From assembly GCA_022578605.1 (NCBI GenBank), contig MU394090.1, positions 248,001 through 312,000 on the forward strand: a stretch of 64,000 nucleotides of DNA, read 5' to 3'. Below are positions 13,611 through 25,023 of the stretch, in pieces; position 1 is the stretch's first letter, and each line of letters begins with the position of its first letter. Source of the DNA: Camillea tinctor (lineage: Eukaryota; Ascomycota; Sordariomycetes; Xylariales; Xylariaceae). The position numbers and the translations under genes were made by a program. The notes under the pieces are model-generated. The model was not told where the DNA came from. It did no database searches and saw only the letters and a program-made list of their open reading frames with translations.

Positions 13611-13684
13611 CGACCTCCGTGGGACTCGAACCCACAACCTTCAGATTAGAAGTCTGATGCTCTGAGCCATTGAGCTAGGAAGCC
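13611..13684 (-). tRNA. tRNA-Arg (anticodon UCU)
   Basis: Read on the minus strand, the 74-nt gene folds as a complete cloverleaf. The acceptor stem GGCTTCC pairs with GGAGGTC (two G-T pairs), and the discriminator base is G. The D arm contains TAGCTCAATGG. The anticodon stem TCAGA/TCTGA encloses the loop CTTCTAA with anticodon TCT. The T arm has the loop GGTTCGAGTCC. Anticodon UCU decodes AGA/AGG arginine codons. There is no intron, and the CCA end is not encoded, as expected in eukaryotes. Confidence 0.95.
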
Positions 13685-14626
13685 AGGTCCACTTTTATTT
13701 AAGAAGTGGTTAGCGATTTATCGCTTATAGGTAATATTATACAGCATCATTAGATCACTAAGGTCTCGCTTTCTTTTTGTCAACATATATATATACCTGT
13801 GAAGTGACTGGGATAAATATATATTGTATATGAATAGGGCCAGTGTAATGACAAACCCAGCAAGAACCTAGGCAATCACTAAGTTGTTATTGCCAAGAAC
13901 TAGGACTACAGCTATATGCGATACTAACGTATATATACAGGAACACATTCTTTGCTCCATGTACCTTCTAATCTGTCACCTCTGATAACCGGACATACAA
14001 GATAAACTAAGGTAGAAAGAAGTGGCTGGTTTATGATATTCAATCGGATTCGGGTCCTCAATTTGTGATGACATTGAACTATTATAAGCAAAGGCAAGAG
14101 AGGGAAGGGAACTTTGATTTTATAGAACAAACATGGAATGATTATTTTGAGTTGTTGCAAATCTTAAATTAGGAAGCACAATACTATAAGAAACTATATT
14201 CATTACCACTACTTAAGTCAACACTCTATCCTCTTCTACTTAGACGCAGAATGCTCAGGTCTGTAGTCAATCTAAATATCTATAAAAGATACATTATACA
14301 GTCTTGGTGATTAACAAGAATTAACAAGTCTGTTCATAGAGAAATGACTCAAAGGAGTGCAGCAAAGACTTCATCTGAAAAAGTGAAATTGGTTATTCAT
14401 CCTTTAACTCCACAGCGATAGCTAGTCTTTGAGGGGAAACTGAAATATGATATGTTAGAAACACATATGATTGTAGATGAAGCAAAACCATAACTGATAG
14501 TTGATGGGTGTGAAACGCAAACCAGTATTATTACATAGAAGCCATACCACGCCTTGGACGCTCTATCAATAACGACAAATATTGAGAGAAAAGGAATCAC
14601 CTCCCGCCACTCGATGCCACTTACTA
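13685..14626. other. Intergenic, no gene seen
   Basis: AT-rich DNA between tRNA-Arg and the 3' end of the J-domain gene. It holds only short unrecognised frames. A short AT run near 13785-13795 is the only repeat noted. Confidence 0.5.
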
Positions 14627-15463
14627 TTATAATACCTCGATCTTTGTATTAGCAGCTGAATGGCACCGACACATCATCTGGTCAAGATACTCCTCGACCA
14701 AAGAGTCAAATCTCCGCCTCGCGCGTTTCCTCTCGCAAAACGCCACACCTTTCTTTATTGAGTCCTCATACGCACGGCCTAGGGCTTCAACCTGGCGCGC
14801 AAGAGATTCAATGCGTGAGCGTAACCTCCAGAACGGCCGCAGCAGTTCTATTCGGTTGAGCCGCGTAGCGCCTGTCTCATGCTTGTACGCTGCGATGGCA
14901 TCCCGTAGGCTGAACCAGTTGTCGCGGCGCCGCTTGATCTCCTCTTCCAGTTTTGCTAGGCATCGGTACTCTGGCTCTTCTGCTAGGCAGGAGGGCCGCG
15001 GCAGCATCAGGGACCGGAGGAGTTCATAGAGCCCCCATAGCCGCTCGAGTGGTGCTACGAGGCTCTCTTTATCACGGGCTACCCATAGAGGCAGTGGTGG
15101 TTGGGTTGGTGTAGGGGCTGGTTCTTGTGAGACTGGTTCATGTACCTCCTCCTTTTCGAATGGGTTCCTTTGGCCGAGACTCTCATCATTAGAAGTTGAC
15201 TGATGTGTCTCTGTTTCAACTAGAGGCTGATATTGCCTGTCATATTCCTGCTTCTTGCTTGGATTATATAAAATCTCATATGCACGTTGCAGCAAGATAA
15301 AATTCTCATGGTTAGCTACCGGGGATGTGCTTTGTTTATCGGGATGGTACTTGTGACTTAGTTTTCGATGTGCGACTCTGATTGCTGCAAATGAGGCATC
15401 TTGGGGGACATTAAGGATGGCGTATAAGTCCAACCTGAAAGACGAATCTGTACTAGAAACCAT
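14627..15463 (-). CDS. J-domain (DnaJ-like) protein
   Basis: A single-exon gene of 278 residues. Residues about 11-80 form a J domain: YAILNVPQDAS, helix II (RVAHRKLSHKYHPDKQ) with the invariant HPD tripeptide, then LLQRAYEILYNPSKKQEYDRQY. J domains stimulate the ATPase of an Hsp70 partner. The rest lacks the zinc-finger and substrate-binding domains of classical DnaJ. It is an acidic, Gln/Pro-rich linker followed by an Arg/Glu-rich helical part (about 150-265) that probably forms a coiled coil. This is a class C J-protein layout often found in filamentous fungi; the client and compartment are unknown. It may or may not belong to the accessory region beginning just downstream. Confidence 0.85.
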   Translation of the reverse strand: MVSSTDSSFRLDLYAILNVPQDASFAAIRVAHRKLSHKYHPDKQSTSPVANHENFILLQRAYEILYNPSKKQEYDRQYQPLVETETHQSTSNDESLGQRNPFEKEEVHEPVSQEPAPTPTQPPLPLWVARDKESLVAPLERLWGLYELLRSLMLPRPSCLAEEPEYRCLAKLEEEIKRRRDNWFSLRDAIAAYKHETGATRLNRIELLRPFWRLRSRIESLARQVEALGRAYEDSIKKGVAFCERKRARRRFDSLVEEYLDQMMCRCHSAANTKIEVL

Positions 15464-16115
15464 GATCGTGTCCTTATGCTGTTTGTTTCAGTTTTAATTC
15501 AGGCTTTCAGTAAGTACTTTAGGAATAATAAGCATTATCAATGAAGCTGGTTGAAGTTGGTTGAAGCTGAAGTCGGTTCCCCTTTTATAATCTATACTCG
15601 AGCCCTAAACAAGAGTAACAATGAAGCAGTAAAATCCAAGACAGATACCAGGAGAATACCATGGTGATATTCAAGTGCTACTGGTTGTACAACTAGCTCT
15701 CATTTCTAGAATATGCATCACTTTCCTCTGAGACAATTTGTAACATCATACCTTTATACTGGCCATTTCATTCTTAGCAGGTCTCCCCTTTCAATCTCAG
15801 CTATTTATAGTGATAAAGGATGTATATAATTGACGAACTATATGAGACATGGATGTCACCACAAATTATATACGTAGCAAAGATTAGAAAAGAGAGTAAA
15901 GATCATTGCATGGGAGCTTGAATAAGGTTCTGTCCAACTACAAATTAGTTCACCAATTCATAATGTTTAAACATTGCATGATTAGCCCCTTCAATTTTCT
16001 ATTATCATATAATTTCAAAAAACATTGCATAAGCGGGCTCTGGTAATTATTAACTGTGTCATTATAGGTTTTGATACCACCAACACCTCAAGGCTCTAGG
16101 TAAAAGTATATCATC
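15464..16115. other. Intergenic, no gene seen
   Basis: AT-rich DNA between the J-domain gene start and the 3' end of the FAD monooxygenase gene. It probably contains the J-domain gene promoter. No recognisable frame or strong repeat. Confidence 0.5.
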
Positions 16116-17676
16116 TTACCCGGATACCTCCTTTATTTGGGAGGTAGGGAAATTTTTCCAAGGTGTTTTCGAAGGCGGCAGCGAGCTCTCATCCAGCCAT
16201 TCAATCACCGGTGCTGAAAGTATTGAAGGACCCATGATCCCTTTAGCGACATACGTGGTGAGAGGAAGGTAGGGTAAGCCATATCTTGCCACAACCTTGT
16301 ATTTCCACGTTGGCCATGCTAACAACCTTGGCAACAACATTGAAAGTTCCGACATGTCCTTCGTGTCCTTTGCGCGGGTGGTTTGGTATTCCTCGAATAC
16401 CTTTTCTATGCTTTGCGTGCTGGGAGACTTGTTTTCGTCCAACATCCGTCTCAGGCTGTTTGCAAGCGCAACAATGTCTGTTATCCCATTGTTAAATCCG
16501 AGGCCCGCGTGCGGGTCAAGCTTCCGGATCGCATCACCGACGAGGACAATACGCTTGTGATACCGTTGGTCAATCAACCCCTCTTCGAGGTCGATAAACC
16601 CAGTTTCGCCCTCTTGGAGAGCGTAGACATCACGGAACGTCCAACCAGGTGCCATTACTATATGACCCCATTTTTCCACGAGGGCTTTTTTGTCTGCCTC
16701 AGTGTACCTCGTGGCCTTGGTAGTAGGATGGTCGAGCTTCTCATAGACTCCAATCCAGGCCCTATTCTTTCCATTGATAATTTGAGTCGTCAAGCCGTTG
16801 TGACCCGTGTCGTATCTTACACCTGTTCCTAGATCTTTGAAGACGGGCGTGACACCGAAGTACATACGATATGATATAGTGTACGGGGCCTTTTGATCCT
16901 CTGGTAACTTCTCTAGTGTTGTATTCGCCCTGTAATATTAGGAGTCAGTAGCTGCTATATTGGGTGGCCATTTTACTTATTCGACCATATATTGAGGGCC
17001 AAAACGTATCAGCTTAGCCATGAGAAGCTGATTCTGCTTCTAGGATGGGCCAAAGGGGAAAATAAACGACTTGAAGCATGACTTACCTTAACGCTTGCGT
17101 AAGAAGACGAACTCTGCTGCGTACGCCATCGGCCCCTATTACAATGGATCCCTGATGCGTGCTCCCATCGTCACAGACGACTTCAACCCCATCATCTGAG
17201 ACGGAGATATCCTTGACGCATTTCTTAGTTAGAATTCGCGCCTTCGCATCCTCCGGTAAACTGTCATACAGAAACTTGATCATTTCTGGGCGGTGACAGC
17301 ATTTTATCTTGTAGCCATGGCTTTTTATGACTGTTAGTAATGCAAATACAAGTAGGTTTTCCTATTTTACGTACTTCTGCCCAAGCATTGAAAGTATCTT
17401 GTCCTTCATTCTAATCTTGCCATTTTCAGGGGATATGACATAAGAAGTCTCGACAACCTCTAGGATGGACTGTGCAGCCTCAAGCAGACCCAATTGGTTC
17501 AAAATGCGGCAGGTCTGTGGCCAAATCGCTAGAATTGTCCCGCGGGTCGATAGTGGACTTTCGTACCTTTCCAGGATCACAAAATCGATCTTGGCTTTCG
17601 AGAAAATATGGGCTGCAATGAGGCCGACGAGACCACAGCCAGCAATGACTACCCGGAAGGGCTTGTGTGACTCCAT
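16116..17676 (-). CDS. FAD-dependent aromatic-type monooxygenase
   Basis: This is a class A flavoprotein monooxygenase (salicylate-hydroxylase/PaxM-like group), which uses NAD(P)H and O2 to hydroxylate or epoxidise small molecules. Exons 17375-17676, 17087-17320 and 16116-16929 join in frame to 449 residues. The ADP-binding fingerprint GCGLVG lies near residue 12, in VVIAGCGLVGLIAAHIF. The central DG motif reads GADGVRSRVR, and the FAD-ribityl GD motif reads GDAIRKLDPHAGLGFNNG. The C-terminal portion (about 375-449) is mildly hydrophobic, as in meroterpenoid epoxidases. It is transcribed away from the dioxygenase gene at 19594. It could tailor the product of the PKS-NRPS cluster or belong to a separate small gene group; distance (about 15 kb to the Diels-Alderase gene) leaves this open. 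Confidence 0.88.
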
Positions 17677-19593
17677 TTCTGGTCGACGTATCCTGATGCA
17701 CGAATGAACTGAGTAGTAAACTAAGTAGTATGTGTTGTGTATGTGAGTGGTTCAAAGAAAAAAAAAGGATGAGGTTGAGGACCATAAACGTGAGTTCATG
17801 GTGACGGATATATATGTTTATACCTATCCCAGAACTCCTGCCGGCGCTAACTATCCCTTACACATACTCGACGGACTAGTCGGACCATGGAAATCCTTTG
17901 CAACTAAAAAGAAAAGTTACGAGAAGGCCAAATTGCGGGATCGACAAAGTGGGTACATGAATAGATTGAACTAACCCAGGCCAAGGATTCTCGATATCAG
18001 CAGGGGCATTGAGGGTGAGAACGCGAGTTGACCTTTTACACCCCTTCCGGCCCTTTTTTCTACTGTGGGACCCCGCGAAAACCTTCACTCTGAATATATC
18101 TTCTCTGCTGGGCCCCACAGTAGAGAAAAAGGCTGGAAAGGATGTATAGTGTGGTGGACTATAGTCGGGAGGATTGGACTCAGGTAGTGGAGGAGTTGAA
18201 AGAACTATATCGATCGGGTTCTATATATCATGTATTATGTTCCAGGATTATAAATGTGGAGTTTGATAGCAATTGCCGCCTTCTCGTTAACTATTGTCTG
18301 TGTGTCTGAGATATGTCTGAAATGTGTCTAACGATGCGGCTTATTTCTGAAGGGAGTTATCGCGAGCAATTTTTATATGATATGATCCGACGTCATGCGA
18401 TCTTACGTAGTGCCATATTTAATTACCTTATAGGTTACTAGATGGAAACCAATAGCTAAGCATATTTTCATGTTGAGATTGTAGCTTCATAATGCCTTTC
18501 TGAATGCTACATCCGTTCGTTCCCCAGCCTACTCTATTGTCGCAAAGGATTTTATCTGCGATCGATACAGGGAAACATACCCCGCTATAAAGTTCTGTAT
18601 AGTTTCCTGTAGGCACGTTTATATCACGACATCCCTCCGCCCCCTGGACTCTATCTTTGATAGTATATCTTTTTCTACCACCCACACTAAACTCATCTTA
18701 GTAGGCAAGTGGCGTATTCCTCGTGCGTTGCACATAAATGATTCACGGTTCACGAGTTCTATAGGTACGTTCATAGTATGTATACCTACTTATTATCAAT
18801 CAAAAACTGTGCCGCAGGACCCTTGAGTTAGCAGATTGCCCGATGCCGAGACTCCACATAGACATACGACGATAGGATAGCACTACGACTATTCCGAGAA
18901 TAGTGTAATTTGGGCTAGTTACTCAAAGTACAGAGTAATATCGCTGTGGCACCATCCAAGTTCTATCCTTGGCCTGCTTTTCCGAATTGGCTATTGAGAT
19001 TCAGTACCAAGCCTCTATTGATGCTACTAACAGGGTATAGTAGGCGACTTGATGACATCTCAAACAAATGATGATTGGACGCCAGTCCTGGAGCAGTTCA
19101 AAACAACACCGTTACCATGAGAAAAATGGCGTGCCAAGGTTGAAAAGGCTTCCACGGTTTTTTATAATATGCAGCCTGCGACTGATCCCGACCAATACAA
19201 CGCAGCCACACCATCTCCCCTATCTTCAGCATCTCGTGCCAATCTTCACTCTTACGCCGGCCAATAGTAAAGGTCTCCCACCGCACTTAAAGATGAAAGT
19301 GTAGACCTTCACGTCAGGTTTACTACGTCGTACAAGCCATCGTATACGTGTTATCATACTGCCGAAACTTCCAGCGTGGGTTGAGGGTGCCTCATGAGTC
19401 GGTTCTTCTTGCAATATCGCAGGCGGGGTTGTGTCGGCAGATAATACGCGCAGAGCCTCATCGGACAACCAATCGGCCATGCCTTCTCATGGCTGATTAC
19501 TGTTGTAGATGCACTTATATATAAGCAACAGTGCAACAGTCCTGTAAAATAACTAAGAGGTGGGACGAGTAGGCAACCAATGACCGTTCCAAG
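17677..19593. other. Divergent intergenic region
   Basis: This 1.9-kb region lies between the divergently transcribed FAD monooxygenase and TauD-like dioxygenase genes and should contain both promoters. It includes the long imperfect inverted repeat at 18041-18141. Short open frames around 18428-18685 and 19068-19480 are not recognisable and are not called. Confidence 0.5.
18041..18141. repeat. Foldback element with ~32-bp imperfect arms
   Basis: The left arm (about 18041-18074) and right arm (about 18110-18141) are near-complementary. They share CTACTGTGGG/CCCACAGTAG, the T5-6/A5 run and a CCTTCC/GGAAAGG end, and are separated by about 35 nt. Such a structure fits a foldback-type or miniature inverted-repeat element. 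No target-site duplication could be settled by eye. It lies about 370 bp upstream of the FAD monooxygenase start. Confidence 0.65.
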
Positions 19594-21056
19594 ATGTCGG
19601 CCGTGACTAATGACATGCGTTCTCACGACTTGGATTATTATTCTTCAAGGCTATTCCATGGGATTCGGCTATTCTCTCCCCAAGATGATACGCCCAGGTT
19701 TGACAAGGCTTTGCCAGGTTTCCCTGCTCAATACAAGGGCGAACGGGTTTGGAGTGGTCCTGAGATAGCCCTCAAGCCGTGTGACTTTATCGTCGCTCTG
19801 TCCGAGAATGATCAGGCCAACATTCTTGAAGCCTTGCGCTACTTTCAGGGTAAGACTGTTATTTCCAAATTAGCGGTGACTTGCTTACCGGTTCCATTGG
19901 GTGTTAGGCTTAAAACTACACCCCGGCTTAATTAGCCCTGAGACGTTTCCTCTTCCAGACAAGCTGAGCAGGCGGCTGAAAGGAATATCTGACGACTGCC
20001 ACAACGGGCGTGGGTTCGGTATACTGAGAGGGATGCAGCTAGAGCAGTTCTCAGATGAAGAAGGAATTTTAGTGTTTGCTGGAGTCTCGTCGCATGTTGC
20101 CCCCCAAAGAGGGTTTCAGGACGTAAATCGTGAATTAGTCACATGCGAGTTCTTATTGAACCGGTTGAGGAGTATCACTATGTCTGATTCGTATACACAG
20201 GTCACGTTATCAGTGAAGAAACCAAACCGGGATCAAAAGAGGCAAATCTACGACCGGCTTTTACCAATGGGCGCCTCGTGAGTACATTGCATTCTTTTGA
20301 TTTCTACAAGGGGCTAGCTAATGGCTAGTCCTAGGCCTTCCACACCGATGTGGGCGATATCCTAGCTTTGTATGCGATGGATGTTTCGAACACTGGCGGC
20401 GAAACAATGATAGCCAGCTCTTCCCAGATTTATAATGAGCTCGCCAAAACTAGACCAGACCTTCTTCAAGAGTTGATGAAGAAATGGGTCTTCTATGAGC
20501 AAGTCAATACACTCGGTCCCCTCTTTTACGTGCTCCTAACGTTTTTGATAGTTCACATGATTATTACACCGACGGAACACCGCTTATCACTAACGCTCCA
20601 GGAGACAAGCTGGTCTTTCAGTACTCACGGCTCCCAATCACTGGGTTCCGCAACGAAGCACCAAACCCCACTCTCCCCGCCCCTACGCAAAAGCGCCTCG
20701 AGGCTATGGATTATATTGAGGAGCTTGCTTGGAAGCATGGCTTTCCACTGCCACGCCAGAAGGGTGATGTTGCATACATCAATAATTTGTGTGTCATGCA
20801 CGCCCGAAGCGCGTTCGACCTCGATAGTGAGGGAAACCCATTACCCTCAAGGCGCCACCTCGTAAAGATGATGCTGCGGGACCCAGTGTTCGCATGGGAT
20901 CTGCCTGAATATCTAAATTGGTATTCGAAACGTGTTTTTGGACCCAACCGGGAAGATGGAAGTAGAGTCGAGAAATGGCAGCTGAGCCTCAACCCAGATC
21001 AGTCACTTCCGAATGGACGTATTTGGGTTGGCACAGGAACTCTGAATAATGGATAA
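19594..21056 (+). CDS. TauD/TfdA-family Fe(II)/2-oxoglutarate dioxygenase
   Basis: A 2-oxoglutarate- and Fe(II)-dependent oxygenase of the TauD type; members hydroxylate, desaturate or cleave small substrates. Five exons (19594-19849, 19908-20129, 20201-20277, 20335-20498, 20552-21056) give 407 residues. The facial-triad HxD is in AFHTDVGD at the start of exon 4. The segment LRPAFTN precedes it, and the distal His lies in NNLCVMHARSAF near the C-terminus. Intron 4 begins with GCAAGT, not GT. A GC-AG intron (20499-20551) with branch site CTAAC is the only choice found that keeps the frame and yields the expected WVFYDSHDYYTDG stretch. It is convergent with the MFS gene (stops 194 bp apart) and divergent from the FAD monooxygenase. 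Substrate unknown; a tailoring step in a metabolite pathway is likely. Confidence 0.87.
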
Positions 21057-21249
21057 AGTATGTTCTGCTAGCGTAAGTGTTTGTTAAAGAACATGGTGCT
21101 GTGCGTGGATATTACGTTTCTATTTCTAACATAGGTAGTATTTCTGTTATTAGTTTTCAAGCAACATATTCTATCTCGATATCTGACATGTTCCAAGCCC
21201 TGCTATTCGCCTTCCTATGTTTTAGATCGACCCTATTTCTGTAACCCGG

Positions 21250-23603
21250 CTATTCGTTACCGATAATTCGTTTATGTCGAGGCTCGTGTAGTCGCATATT
21301 CATATAAGTGGCTGAAATGATTACCAGACCTCCCATTACGCAGGGCAAAACTGTTTGAATCTTCAGAAAAAGGTTAGGTGCAATTAAATGTTTACGCTTT
21401 TCTACTCACAAAAAGATGTGTGCATAGCATACTCAAATTCAGAAAGTACCGCAGCACGAGGACCATTATCTAGTCTTCTTATGCTTCCCAAATCTTGCAG
21501 CGCATTTGTGATGATCTATGGAATCAGGCACGGGTTAGGGTTAAGGTTAGGAGTATCACGCTGCTGACCTGTTCAGTAGCTTCTGACTGTCCAAGGCTAG
21601 ACCGGATACCAGCCTTAACGATTGATCGGGTAATCGCTGACATCAGTGCTATGCCCAAATCACCACCAGTGGTTTCAATCAGGTAGTATATTGCCATCGT
21701 TTGTGGCCACCCTAGGGCTCACTGTTACTCATTTCAAGAACATTTAGGAATAGAATGTAACTTACACTGTTTATCTGTGCTACAGACCGTTGCATATAAC
21801 AGACAGCTTTGCCATATACCAGCACACACCCCAAATCCCACAAGAAAGGGTGCATGCAGTGCTATTTCAGGCTCTAGGAGTGATTTAGTTGTTAATAGGA
21901 TTGAACAAAATTGGAAGAACTCACGTGCAATTCTTGCTCTGAATAATACACAGATAGACTCAAGGATTATTGAATTAACTAGCATGACACGGTCCAAGGG
22001 AAACGAGTCTCTTTGAATCATGTAGCCTCCGGTAATAGCCCCAACGGGAAGCCCCAGGAATATGCAAGTCAGCGCCCAATCCTCGAAAGCAGAACCTTCA
22101 AAGGCACGGACTTGAATATATGGCGGCAAGATGAAGACAACCTGTTCATATTTGGCTTAATACCATGTTATTATAATGAATTCTGACATCCTTACCGAGT
22201 TTATTATCGATATAACAAAAAACACTTGGAATAAAACTCTAAGATAGTCAATCTTGAAAATGGGCGTCATATCAACAATCGGATTAGATGCTACTTTCGC
22301 CTCAAACCCTACGAAAAGAGCGATGAAGACGGGCCCGCATATCAGCAACACTATCTCAGCAGAATGCGTCCAGTTTATCAAGTTATCTCCCAGTGTTACT
22401 GCAATGAGTGGTGTAGTTACTGCCAGAATCAAAAGTATCCAACCCTCAGTATCGATTCGAGGCAGTTGAGAATCTCCTTGCCTCAACAGAAGCGATTGTG
22501 AGTACACCGGGAAGGAACTGAGCTTTGCAAACGAGACATAAACCAAGCCCAGCCCTAGGCTCATGAATATCATCTCAAGGAAGAAAACTCTGAGATTATT
22601 AGGACACAGACAATTTGACAAGAGTATTTACTTACGAATGCCAGGTAAAGTGTCTAGATATTGTAGCCCCTAGGGGGCCTGCGCTCATGCTCGCAGCCAT
22701 TTCTATGCATGTAACGAAACTCTCCCAAAGTGCAAGTTGTTTCTTGCCCACAATTTCTAGAACATTCAAGTTAATTGTGAAGTGACATCCATGGAATATG
22801 TCACACAAACCATTGATGATTATCATTGAAAGAAGGGTGACGCCAGACGAGCCAAAGCCGAGAACAAATCTCGAGGCTAATAATTGCCAGAATGAAACGC
22901 TAGTCCCACTACAGATGGGCATCAGCATGATTAAAGAGGAAATCGAGTAAAATCAACTTACCATAGCCCAGCACCCAGCGCAAATGTACCATACGCAATA
23001 ATCATCATGCTTTTGACACCGAAAGACTTGAGAAGATATGAATACTGCGATCCCGTTAGGAAGAGTTACCCTCTACAGGGATATGTTGTAATATGGTGAG
23101 CTATACTAGAGGCACAAATACTGCCGAGCATATTGATGCTGTGAGCATGATCCATGATCCATCTTTAAAGTGTTTCAAGTCCGAAGCTATTTCCCACGAG
23201 CGCACATGTAAATATTAGCATAGAAATTCGTTGCCGAATATCATAATAATCCCCGAATGAAGAAATAGGACTGACATATACGCGTATAGCTGGTCGCTAG
23301 GAAGGCAATATCGAATGCTTTCACGATAATTCTATAGAGTTGCTTTACATATTAGCTTGGGGTCTAATTGGCGGGGACATGTTAAAACTCCAGGGTTAGG
23401 TTAGGTGTGTGCTGTATATACCCGGCTAGCAATACAGGACCTATTAAAAGCAACATCCCATGTGCATGCGGTTGTGGGTCTGCACCGGTATCATGCAGCT
23501 CACTATCCCGTGGTAATAGGACCCGGTGCTCATCGTCATATCCGCCTGAGTCTGTACAGGCGCCTGGTGGCGGTATAGGTTCATCTATCATAACGGAAGA
23601 CAT
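21250..23603 (-). CDS. MFS transporter, VBA/DHA2-like, 12 exons
   Basis: A Major Facilitator protein resembling the fungal VBA/DHA2 drug:H+ antiporters, which export toxins or move basic amino acids. The hand-built model has 12 exons: 23422-23603, 23282-23331, 23107-23186, 22962-23044, 22811-22908, 22636-22756, 22196-22589, 21925-22141, 21766-21873, 21569-21711, 21410-21515 and 21250-21350. These give exactly 560 residues in frame, with GT-AG borders throughout. Family-typical pieces are recoverable: LLAGIIVKAFDIAFLATSY (TM1), KDGSWIMLTASICSAVFVPL, SAGPLGATISRHFTWHS, MAIYYLIETTGGDLGIAL and a C-terminal TM before MRLHEPRHKRIIGNE. Motif A, normally GxLxDrxGRK, is worn to YSYLLKSFGVK. The exon 9/10 join yields an atypical QWWPQ, so a one-base frameshift there cannot be excluded. 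It is probably functional but diverged. Confidence 0.72.
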
Positions 23604-25023
23604 CGCAATAGCCTCAAAAAGAGGAGAAAATGCTGAAATATGTGGTAGAGATCTGTGATATTCAGAATTGAGCGTAAATGATCTCTGAATATAAAGGCAA
23701 TCGTCAAACAAAGAGTTTATTTTTATGTACGAGAACTGGATCGCCATATACATCTATTTCTAGGTCGGCGCGCAACAACAACTGTATTTTCTCCCAGTGT
23801 AGGGTGCACACTCGGACAAAAATGTCCCCATAATACAACATTACGGGAACTGAAAGAACGAGAAAAGGTAGAGGTGTTGAATGCTCATGCCGAGAGGTAA
23901 GGGGGAAACCGGCGTGGGGGTATCCGGATCTGCAATTACCACGCTCGTTACTGAAGGTGCGCACATTTTTCCTTTCCTTATCTCTCCCACGCTGAATGGA
24001 ACCCCAAAATATTACCCACCTGAATTGCGGTGTACCGTTGCGTCTGACTTCTGACGTGGAAGCACGGCACAGAAGGGTAGTAATAGCGCGGGTTCTATGG
24101 CCTCCCCGAACTCTTCGAATATTGGTATGGGTTCATATAAGTCAAAGAGGCTTTTTTGGGCGTTCAGCCTCAAAAAAATGAAATGCCAATTATATGCCAC
24201 CAATGATCAGATGGCGCCCAACGACGCGATATCACCATATCAGCTCTCGACAATCAAAAAGGAAATTTTGCCAACCGCCACAAGAGTCCTATTTATATAC
24301 CGGGAGTCATATGTACGAAAGCGAGTCAAAAGTTATGATGTGTATGCGATTGATAGAGTCATTCGGGTTGTATTTTGATAATGGGGTAGAAGTATGGTAT
24401 ACTTATGGAATATATAGGACCTCATATATGACGTAACGTAATTTAGTTCTTTACGCACATAAGAAATTTATCTGTATAGGTACTCCAGAGATTCATCTAA
24501 GTAGCTTATAATAACCCTTATGATTTGTTCACATATAGTGCTGCCACTTTTTATAACCCCCACCCCCCTTTTTGGTCATAGGACCAAATTCTCTTCATCG
24601 ATGTCACACAAGATGGTTTAAATATTCGTGGGGCTGTACAATTGGAACTAATAGGAAATATGTCGATGGCGGTGTGCTAGGGAATGCGACACATAACATG
24701 ACGTACAACGGAAGAAAGCAAATCAACTGTTCGGATACATAAAATATAGTACCAAAGGTAGTTGTAGTTACAATCTCCCGCACAATAAAATCGTTATTCA
24801 CCAAGTTATTGCTAGAGCCCTCGGGGAAATCGAGCCACCCTTCGAGATTTATTTGGCAGAAAGTGTAACCCCATAAAATTGGAAATATACGTGGCTTTTT
24901 TGTCGCACAATATATCATATGCTGTTGTTGTTGGCAAAGTGAAATAGTTGCATTGCTTTTGTGTTGGTTTTGAATGTCGTGAGATTCCATGCAGAGCCCC
25001 TAGGACAGGAAAATGCAAGGCTT
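23604..25023. other. Intergenic, no gene seen
   Basis: Between the MFS gene start and the 3' end of the Zn2Cys6-like regulator gene. The 128-codon minus-strand frame at 24604-24990 is unrecognised and AT-biased. The part next to 23603 should be the MFS promoter, and the part before 25024 the regulator's 3' flank. Confidence 0.5.

Noticed and set aside
14811..15029. Plus-strand frame inside the J-domain gene
   Set aside because: A shadow of the minus-strand J-domain coding sequence, with Arg/Ser-rich nonsense composition.
21250..23603. Pseudogene call for the MFS transporter
   Set aside because: At first it looked broken, but a 12-exon GT-AG model closes in frame with family-like segments throughout. 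A single possible frameshift remains noted.
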